From NCBI GenBank assembly GCA_009776715.1, contig WRNF01000069.1, positions 1,944-7,860 of the forward strand: a stretch of 5,917 nt of DNA. The letters run 5' to 3'. Shown here piece by piece: positions 1 through 4,481 of the stretch (position 1 is its first letter; the number at the start of each line of letters is the position of its first letter). A program made the translations under genes and the position numbers. This DNA is from Treponema sp. (GTDB taxonomy: Bacteria > Spirochaetota > Spirochaetia > Treponematales > Breznakiellaceae). The notes beneath the pieces were generated by a model. That model was given only the letters and a program-made list of their open reading frames with translations. It was not told the DNA's origin and ran no database searches.

Positions 1-208
1 TTGGGGCATTTTCAATTACCTTCCGCGTAATAAAATCAACGCCGGCAATAAAACCTTCGCAATCTGAAACCAGGGGGATAAGCTCATCCTCGGTTAGGGG
101 TTTTCCTTTTGGATTAAAAATGATATTATCCGAAAAAGAACGCAGAAGCTGTAGAGCGGTTCCGCCTGTATCGGGTTTAAAGGATGTAGGGGTAACCAGC
201 ACTTTCAT
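1..208 (-). CDS. D-2-hydroxyacid dehydrogenase / phosphoglycerate dehydrogenase-like protein, N-terminal part (cut by window edge)
   Basis: The minus strand reads from an ATG at 208-206 to the window edge, giving 69 complete codons that begin MKVLVTPTSF. The pattern V-T-P-T-S-F near the start, F-N-P-x-G-x-P-L-T-E-D-E-L at about residues 31-43 and G-F-I-A-G-V-D-F-I-T at about 52-61 is the N-terminal substrate-binding half of the D-isomer-specific 2-hydroxyacid dehydrogenase family, close to the SerA-like phosphoglycerate dehydrogenase branch. The NAD-binding Rossmann domain and the catalytic Arg/Glu/His residues lie outside the window, so the substrate cannot be judged. A GGAGGC ribosome-binding site (220-215 on the minus strand) sits 6 nt from the ATG. 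The gene is divergent from a KDPG aldolase, which suggests sugar-acid or hydroxyacid catabolism rather than serine synthesis. That role is inference; the family call is firm. Confidence 0.85.
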   Translation of the reverse strand, partial: MKVLVTPTSFKPDTGGTALQLLRSFSDNIIFNPKGKPLTEDELIPLVSDCEGFIAGVDFITRKVIENAP

Positions 209-222
209 AATAACGCCTCCAT

Positions 223-251
223 ATGATACTATAGTATACCGTTTTTAGAAT
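223..251 (+). promoter_or_regulatory. Possible sigma-70-type promoter for the KDPG aldolase gene
   Basis: On the plus strand ATGATA (223-228, 4 of 6) and TAGAAT (246-251, 5 of 6) are separated by 17 nt. Transcription would start near 258, just ahead of the AAGGA site at 263-267. The element overlaps the divergent minus-strand promoter almost completely, so the two genes would compete for polymerase or share a regulator. Confidence 0.4.
226..237. promoter_or_regulatory. 12-bp perfect palindrome in the divergent promoter region (possible operator)
   Basis: ATACTATAGTAT is identical to its own reverse complement and lies inside both predicted promoters. It overlaps the minus-strand -10 box and abuts the plus-strand -35 box. 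A dimeric repressor bound here could control both the dehydrogenase and the aldolase. Its A/T-rich make-up means a palindrome of this size could also arise by chance, and no regulator gene is visible in the window. Confidence 0.35.
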
Positions 252-261
252 AGTTTACCAA
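233..261 (-). promoter_or_regulatory. Sigma-70-type promoter for the dehydrogenase gene
   Basis: On the minus strand TTGGTA (261-256) is followed after exactly 17 nt by TATACT (238-233). The predicted start of transcription is near 226, giving a leader of about 18 nt that still contains the GGAGGC ribosome-binding site. The -35 matches consensus at 4 of 6 positions and the -10 at 5 of 6. Confidence 0.5.
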
Positions 262-275
262 TAAGGATGGAAGAA

Positions 276-965
276 ATGATGATTAAAAACTACGGCGAAG
301 TAAAAAACTGCGATGCAGTAAAAAAAAGCATAGCAGAAAATTTTTTAATTCCGGTGATTGTAATGAACGATGCCGGCAAATCGGTTGAAACTGCACGGGC
401 TTTGCTTGCAGGCGGCGTAAATGTAATGGAAATAACTCTTCGTACTGAAGCCGGCCTAAAAGCCATAGAAAATGCGGCGCAATCCTGCCCCGAGATTTTG
501 CTTGGCGCCGGAACCGTGCTTTCTCTGGAAAAATGCAAGGAAGCAATTTCCCGCGGTGCGGCCTTTATTGTGTCCCCCGGCTTTGATCCTGAAATTGCCG
601 AATATTGCCTTACAAACAACGTGGCGGTATTCCCCGGCTGTGTAACGCCTACAGAAATTATCGCCGCGATTAAATTCGGCCTGGATGTGTTAAAATTTTT
701 CCCGGCAAACGTATACGGCGGAGCGGCAGGAATAAAGGCTCTTTCCGGCCCCTTTCCGGGAATTAAATTTATTCCCACCGGCGGAATTAATAATAATAAC
801 ATTGTTGATTTTTTGCTTCCCCAGGTTTTTGCCATTGGAGGAAGCTGGTTCTGCGAACAAAAATATATCCAAGCAGGAGACTTTGCGGCTATTACCGCAT
901 CCTGTAAAACAGCATTGGAAATTGTAAGAAAGAACAATAATAATCGGAAACAGGCAATAAATTAA
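276..965 (+). CDS. eda: 2-dehydro-3-deoxyphosphogluconate (KDPG) / 4-hydroxy-2-oxoglutarate aldolase
   Basis: This is a class I aldolase that cleaves 2-keto-3-deoxy-6-phosphogluconate to pyruvate and glyceraldehyde 3-phosphate, the last step of the Entner-Doudoroff and hexuronate routes; many relatives also act on 4-hydroxy-2-oxoglutarate. Family motifs appear in order, numbered from the chosen start: catalytic-type Glu52 in VMEITLRT with Arg56, GAGTVL (77-82), the PGCVTPTE segment (120-127), Schiff-base Lys140 in LKFFPA, the phosphate-binding TGGI (168-171) and GGSWF (188-192). At 229 residues it is slightly longer than E. coli Eda, mainly from an N-terminal extension and an Asn-rich tail. 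In-frame ATGs lie at 267, 276 and 279. I chose 276 because AAGGA at 263-267 is then 8 nt upstream, whereas it would overlap a start at 267. The enzyme is cytoplasmic. The divergent dehydrogenase-like gene suggests a sugar-acid pathway. Confidence 0.92.
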   Translation: MMIKNYGEVKNCDAVKKSIAENFLIPVIVMNDAGKSVETARALLAGGVNVMEITLRTEAGLKAIENAAQSCPEILLGAGTVLSLEKCKEAISRGAAFIVSPGFDPEIAEYCLTNNVAVFPGCVTPTEIIAAIKFGLDVLKFFPANVYGGAAGIKALSGPFPGIKFIPTGGINNNNIVDFLLPQVFAIGGSWFCEQKYIQAGDFAAITASCKTALEIVRKNNNNRKQAIN

Positions 966-1080
966 ATTTTAAAGGCAAAAAAAGAGAAACAGGGCGTAAT
1001 TTATGCGAAAAAAGGACATTATTTTACAAAATTTTAGCTGTTTATTTTTTAAAAAAACGTGATAATTGAAAAAAAACATA

Positions 1081-1110
1081 TTGACAAATATAAAAAAAAT
1101 AGTTTATACT
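1081..1110 (+). promoter_or_regulatory. Strong sigma-70-type promoter for the YgiW-like gene
   Basis: A perfect -35 box TTGACA (1081-1086) and a -10 box TATACT (1105-1110) are separated by 18 nt, in very A/T-rich surroundings. Transcription should start near 1117. An AAGGAG ribosome-binding site (1127-1132) follows, 8 nt before the ATG at 1141. No convincing terminator for the upstream aldolase gene is seen in 966-1080, so some read-through is possible. Confidence 0.75.
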
Positions 1111-1140
1111 AAATAAAATATATTTTAAGGAGCGAATTTT

Positions 1141-1566
1141 ATGAAGAAACTCGTATTTTTCTTGGTAATTGGCATGCTGATTTTTTCAGGCACTGCCTTT
1201 GCCCAGACCACTCAGGGTCCTAACACAGGAAGCGTTGAAGGTGCCGAATCTGCTGCCGAAAACTTTGCAGGCGGCGGGTATGTCGGGCCATTGCTTGGCA
1301 TCCTGAAGATTGAAGACCTAGCAAACACAGTGCCGAATGAATTTGTCATTGTGGAAGGCTTTCTTATTCAGCAGAGGGTTCCTGGAAATTATATCCTTGC
1401 CGATGCAGCCGAAGATGCCGCTTTTTCAGTAATTGTGCATTTTAACCCTTACGGCTGGGCAAACCTGGATATTGATGCAAGTACCCCAGTACTCGTTTTC
1501 GGTACCGTTAATCGGTCAGAACTCAGAATTGAGATTGAAGCCATACGTATCGAGATTCCGGAATAA
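1141..1566 (+). CDS. Secreted OB-fold protein, YgiW/YdeI (BOF) family
   Basis: A 141-residue exported protein. It has a signal peptide (Lys-Lys, hydrophobic core, then GTAFA before Gln22; predicted cleavage after Ala21), so the mature protein should be periplasmic. After a low-complexity acidic and Gly-rich stretch comes GGYVGP (45-50), matching the G-(F/Y)-x-G-P motif ahead of the bacterial OB-fold of YgiW/YdeI proteins. The beta-strand pattern fits that family: V-I-V-E-G-F (69-74), N-Y-I-L-A-D (83-88), F-S-V-I-V-H (95-100), Trp106, V-L-V-F-G-T-V (117-123), and L-R-I-E-I-E-A-I-R-I (128-137). E. coli relatives are linked to stress tolerance and probably bind a small or cationic ligand; the ligand here is unknown. 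The gene looks monocistronic, with its own near-consensus promoter and a strong terminator. The fold call is fairly sure, the role unproven. Confidence 0.82.
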   Translation: MKKLVFFLVIGMLIFSGTAFAQTTQGPNTGSVEGAESAAENFAGGGYVGPLLGILKIEDLANTVPNEFVIVEGFLIQQRVPGNYILADAAEDAAFSVIVHFNPYGWANLDIDASTPVLVFGTVNRSELRIEIEAIRIEIPE

Positions 1567-1577
1567 TCTTGCCAAGT

Positions 1578-1612
1578 TTTCCGCCAGGGCAACCTGGCGG
1601 AAATCTTTTAAT
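1578..1612 (+). terminator. Intrinsic terminator of the YgiW-like gene
   Basis: An uninterrupted 11-bp stem (TTTCCGCCAGG, 1578-1588, with CCTGGCGGAAA, 1593-1603) closes a GCAA loop of the GNRA type and is followed by a T-rich tail (TCTTTTAATT). It starts 12 nt after the stop codon. Read leftward, the hairpin is not followed by a U-run, so it should serve only the plus-strand gene. Confidence 0.85.
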
Positions 1613-1671
1613 TCTTAATTGATGTTTCCATAATAATCCCTTCAAAAGAGAAAATTACAGTTTTTAATATT

Positions 1672-2496
1672 TTAATTTTTTAGCTTTTCTGCTGTTGCGC
1701 GATCATTCTCTGCTTTATCATTTTCCCCTTTTCCCATATAGGCATTTGCCCGCAGGGAATAAAGAACAGCATCATTTGGCGTAAATTCTATAGCCTTGGT
1801 ATAATCTGCAATGGCATTATCGTACTCTTTAAGCCGATAATTTGCTACGCCTCTGCCCGTATAGGGGAAAACTAATTTCGGGTAAAGCTCCACTGCCTTG
1901 GAATAATCCTCTACAGCTTTATCATAATTTTTTTTCGATAAATATGCGTTTCCCCGGTTATTGTAGGGGAAGGCAGAATTTGAATTGATGCCAATAGCAT
2001 CAGTAAAATCGGCTATAGCCTTATCCTGATTGCCCATATTGGCATAAGACAAACCCCGGTCATTGTAAGCGGCAAATAAGTTTTTTTCAAGGGAAATTGA
2101 CTCGGAAAATTCAGTAACAGCCGATTTATAATCCTGCTGCAGGTAATAGGAATAACCTCTGGCATAATGATCATATTCAGCGTTTAACTCAGCGCCTTTT
2201 GAATAGTCGCCTTTGGCATTCTCAAAATTGAATTTGCCGCTCTGGGCGTTTCCTCTTGCAATATAGGCATCTGCCATAGAAGGATCCTTTTTAACGGCCT
2301 CGCTGTACTCATTAATAGCCTGATCAAATTCGTATCTTTTGTAATGTTCATTTCCCCGGCTGTAATGGGTGGCAGCGTCTATTTCAGGAACTGTTTCCTT
2401 TGGGGCCGCCGGCTCTTCTTTGGCAGGTTCTTGAGGCGCCGATTTGCATCCAAAAACCAACAAAATAAGTATCAGTGAAAGTTTTAGTTTTTTCAT
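1672..2496 (-). CDS. TPR-repeat lipoprotein
   Basis: This 274-residue protein begins MKKLKLSLILILLVFGC. The basic start, hydrophobic core and Cys17 in V-F-G-C form a lipoprotein signal of the relaxed spirochaete type; Phe at -2 is unusual for the E. coli consensus. A Pro/Glu/Ala/Lys-rich linker (about 18-38) follows, then roughly seven consecutive 34-residue tetratricopeptide repeats to the C-terminus (about 42-75, 76-108, 109-141, 142-175, 176-209, 210-243, 244-274). Typical repeat patterns include N-D-R-G-L-S-Y-A-N-M-G-N-x-D-K-A-I-A-D-F and N-N-R-G-N-A-Y. TPR arrays bind partner proteins, so this is likely a membrane-anchored, periplasm-facing scaffold; the partner is unknown. The reading frame stays open 48 codons further upstream to a TTG. 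I chose the ATG at 2496 because GGAGGG (2506-2501) sits 4 nt upstream and the lipoprotein signal starts there. It is convergent with the YgiW-like gene. No clear terminator is visible downstream. Confidence 0.88.
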   Translation of the reverse strand: MKKLKLSLILILLVFGCKSAPQEPAKEEPAAPKETVPEIDAATHYSRGNEHYKRYEFDQAINEYSEAVKKDPSMADAYIARGNAQSGKFNFENAKGDYSKGAELNAEYDHYARGYSYYLQQDYKSAVTEFSESISLEKNLFAAYNDRGLSYANMGNQDKAIADFTDAIGINSNSAFPYNNRGNAYLSKKNYDKAVEDYSKAVELYPKLVFPYTGRGVANYRLKEYDNAIADYTKAIEFTPNDAVLYSLRANAYMGKGENDKAENDRATAEKLKN

Positions 2497-2542
2497 AATA
2501 CCCTCCATAAAAAAATAATTGATAGAGCCAACTGTAAAACCT

Positions 2543-2633
2543 GGAGTTTCACAATTGACTATGCAGTTTCCCGCCCAACGGGCTCGGTCTTTTGGTCCGC
2601 CGAAACTTGCTTTTTTTAAACAATGGTTTCTGC
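2543..2633 (-). promoter_or_regulatory. Structured leader of the TPR lipoprotein mRNA
   Basis: Within the predicted 165-nt leader, AGTTTC with its flanking GC (2610-2602) can pair with GAAACTGC (2570-2563) as an 8-bp stem with one bulge. It encloses two small helices, CGG/CCG (2599-2597 with 2587-2585) and GCCC/GGGC (2583-2580 with 2576-2573), giving a three-way-junction shape. The same GTTTC could instead pair with an upstream GAAAC (2630-2626) or a downstream GAAACT (2550-2545), so folds that exclude each other are possible. I could not match it to a known riboswitch class. On the plus strand the main stem is followed directly by seven T (2611-2617), so it could instead be a plus-strand terminator. 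The function is inference. Confidence 0.3.
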
Positions 2634-2667
2634 AAAACAAAAGTATTGCAAAAACCCCGATAATTAA

Positions 2668-2696
2668 ATTATTAATACTTTAAAAACAAATGTCAA
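2668..2696 (-). promoter_or_regulatory. Sigma-70-type promoter for the TPR lipoprotein gene
   Basis: On the minus strand a perfect TTGACA (2696-2691) is followed after 17 nt by AATAAT (2673-2668, 5 of 6). The predicted transcription start near 2661 leaves an untranslated leader of about 165 nt before the ATG at 2496. Confidence 0.6.
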
Positions 2697-2830
2697 GAAA
2701 ACAATTAAAAAAAGCATAGGAAAAACAGTAAGAATTTTGAAATATTATTCTTTTTTAACCGAATTCGTTAATTATTTGGGAAAAAAGAGCATTTCCTAAG
2801 ATTCCATTTACTTTGGTCATCAGTAATCTA

Positions 2831-2859
2831 TTGACTTTTTTAAGTATTGTAATTATAAT
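2831..2859 (+). promoter_or_regulatory. Consensus sigma-70-type promoter of the barrel-protein operon
   Basis: TTGACT (2831-2836, 5 of 6) and a perfect TATAAT (2854-2859) are separated by the ideal 17 nt. The predicted transcription start is near 2866, giving a leader of about 72 nt. It should drive both 2938-4440 and the following paralogue. Confidence 0.8.
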
Positions 2860-2867
2860 ATATTTTA

Positions 2868-2917
2868 CGGGTTTTAAAATCCGCAAAAGTAAAGGTTTTT
2901 TAACCTAATTTTTTTTA
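2868..2917 (+). promoter_or_regulatory. Two hairpins in the barrel operon leader, the second attenuator-like
   Basis: Just after the predicted start site, CGGGTTTTAAAATCCG (2868-2883) is self-complementary apart from one G-T pair. The next element, AGGTT (2893-2897) and AACCT (2902-2906) around a TTTT loop, is followed by AA and eight T, which is the layout of a weak intrinsic terminator placed before the AGGAGG ribosome-binding site (2926-2931). The 5-bp stem is short for efficient termination, so attenuation is a possibility and not a firm call. Confidence 0.35.
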
Positions 2918-2937
2918 TTTATATTAGGAGGCTATTT

Positions 2938-4440
2938 ATGGCTAAAAAAGGTATTACATCGGTTGCATTAACAGTTGTTTTGTTCCTCTTTATGGGCACA
3001 GGGCTGTATGCACAATTAGGGCCAAGGCTTATTGAATCACCGGAGAAAGAAGCTACGGCAACTCAGTTCTGGAGCGATCCAGACAATTTCATTAGCGTCA
3101 CAGGTTATAACAGTGTGGAATTTGACAAATGGTTTGGCGTTGTTTCTTTTGCTCCATTTGGCGGCAACGCAAATAATGCACAGATAGGTTTTGCCGCAAA
3201 TTTTGGCTCTGTGTATACAGCGCTTTGTTATGGCGGGAATATGGCCAGGCTTGGACAGCATAGATACACTGAAGCTGAAATAAATATGTACGGCACAAAT
3301 AAAACAATGAGAAACTATACCGGTCTCAATGCTATTAATCCAAGTGCGCCAATCTATAATGAACTAGCCCTTCTCATCGGTGTTGCGGACATGGGATTCA
3401 GGCTTTCAGTCGATTCAAGCTACCATACGCGAAAAATAGATGATGTTTTTACTGTTAACGGTACCGATTTTTATAAAGGATTCAAGGACCAACGCGGTAA
3501 TATTAACCCAGAAATAGCATGGGGAATGGCAAAGCCTCTTCTTTCCAACGGCCTTCAGCCTCATGCATATTTAAATTTTGACTTTGGACGCGACAGCCAA
3601 AAATATCAGGTTTACGATAATGCTTCTGATTTGTCTGATTATATCGGCAGATCTAATAATAGTTTATCGCTTGGTCTTACCGCTGCATCCGGAGCTTATT
3701 CGATTTTTAACCGGGGCGGTTTTGATCTTTCGCTTGACCTGTGGTATTTCTTTGACATTACAACATACAACAACGAATATAACTATTTAGATGAAAGCGA
3801 TCCGACTGCGATGAATGGTATAAAGAAAGGCTACAAAGGCAGATATGACGGCACTAGTTTTATGGAAGAAAGCAGCAACAATCATTTGGTAATACCCTGC
3901 GTGTATGCGTTTTGGGAGGGCGAAAAAATATCACTGGCAGCCGAGCTTGATTTAGGCTTGGGATTTGGTTTTGAGAAAAATATTGATTTGGATTATAGGC
4001 GGATACAAGACCAACTTGCTCCCGGCACTTGGCTTCAAGACGGCAGCGGCGTGCTCGTTAAAGACGGCAGCGATGCTAAAATAAGTTACATTATGTTTAA
4101 CCCAGTTATCTATCTTGGCATGAAATGGGCGATTGTTCCCGAAAAATTCTTCTTTAATGCCGGTCTTAAACTTGATCTGGGGTACCCTCAATCAACAACT
4201 AAAAAGAGCGTTGAATATAACCGGGGAGAAAAAGCAAACAATTCTGACGAAAAAGACGTTACTAAAGATTACACCGGTGCAAGTACTACGCTTACACTGG
4301 GGGTTACTTTTAATCCCACCGTTAACCTGGGATTCCAGGCAATGTGCGGAGTTGCAGCAAATAATGATCTTTCTGTATTTAATGCAACCAATAGCGGCCT
4401 CTTATATTTCTCGAAAATATTAGCAACATTAAGATTCTAG
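2938..4440 (+). CDS. Predicted outer-membrane beta-barrel protein (spirochaete paralogue family), first of tandem pair
   Basis: A 500-residue exported protein of unrecognised family. The signal peptide has Lys3-Lys4, a hydrophobic core and LYA before Gln26, with likely cleavage after Ala25. The mature part is rich in Gly, Asn, Tyr and Phe. It alternates amphipathic strand-like segments (for example 331-345 and 383-398) with polar loops, and it ends in L-A-T-L-R-F; a terminal Phe is the usual outer-membrane barrel assembly signal. Segments shared with the next gene include DPDNFISV (47-54), FDKWFGVVSF (62-71), GFAANFG (84-90), YNELALLIG (140-148), GNINPEIAWG (187-196) and a block at about 395-417 around M-K-W-A-I-V-P. 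A polar, charged stretch at about 420-446 looks like a surface loop. AGGAGG lies 6 nt before the ATG. The location at the outer membrane is inferred from these traits; porin, adhesin or other transport roles cannot be told apart. Confidence 0.75.
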   Translation: MAKKGITSVALTVVLFLFMGTGLYAQLGPRLIESPEKEATATQFWSDPDNFISVTGYNSVEFDKWFGVVSFAPFGGNANNAQIGFAANFGSVYTALCYGGNMARLGQHRYTEAEINMYGTNKTMRNYTGLNAINPSAPIYNELALLIGVADMGFRLSVDSSYHTRKIDDVFTVNGTDFYKGFKDQRGNINPEIAWGMAKPLLSNGLQPHAYLNFDFGRDSQKYQVYDNASDLSDYIGRSNNSLSLGLTAASGAYSIFNRGGFDLSLDLWYFFDITTYNNEYNYLDESDPTAMNGIKKGYKGRYDGTSFMEESSNNHLVIPCVYAFWEGEKISLAAELDLGLGFGFEKNIDLDYRRIQDQLAPGTWLQDGSGVLVKDGSDAKISYIMFNPVIYLGMKWAIVPEKFFFNAGLKLDLGYPQSTTKKSVEYNRGEKANNSDEKDVTKDYTGASTTLTLGVTFNPTVNLGFQAMCGVAANNDLSVFNATNSGLLYFSKILATLRF

Positions 4441-4481
4441 AGAATTACCTTGAGAAATTATCTCTTGGAAAGGAGTTGTTT

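Larger units (their letters stand above)
2497..2937. other. Divergent intergenic region without a gene
   Basis: This 441-bp gap separates the minus-strand lipoprotein gene from the plus-strand barrel operon. Its left part is the lipoprotein leader and promoter (to 2696) and its right part is the barrel promoter and leader (from 2831). The middle, 2697-2830, is A/T-rich and has no supportable ORF. It contains only weak inverted repeats: a near-palindrome around CGAATTCG (2755-2771) and GGAAA/TTTCC (2779-2783 with 2792-2796). Either could be a regulator site, but neither is strong. Confidence 0.6.

Noticed and set aside
290..937. Long minus-strand open frame opposite the aldolase gene
   Set aside because: It is the complement of a gene with complete aldolase motifs, has no recognisable domain and no ribosome-binding site support.
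966..1080. Terminator for the aldolase gene, or a short peptide starting at the ATG near 1003
   Set aside because: Only A/T-rich self-complementarity (T-run next to A-run) is present, with no GC stem. The 17-codon frame has no ribosome-binding site or conserved feature.
1141..1566. The YgiW-like gene as part of a toxin, phage or defence system
   Set aside because: It has a signal peptide, a standard OB-fold pattern, its own promoter and terminator, and no mobile-element neighbours.
2563..2610. Cyclic-di-GMP, fluoride, SAM or THF riboswitch
   Set aside because: The conserved core bases of those classes as I know them are not present; only the general shape of a multi-helix junction is seen.
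2497..2640. N-terminal extension of the TPR lipoprotein by 48 codons from a TTG
   Set aside because: The extension would bury the lipoprotein signal peptide inside the protein, lacks a good ribosome-binding site, and overlaps a folded GC-rich leader. The ATG at 2496 has GGAGGG just upstream.
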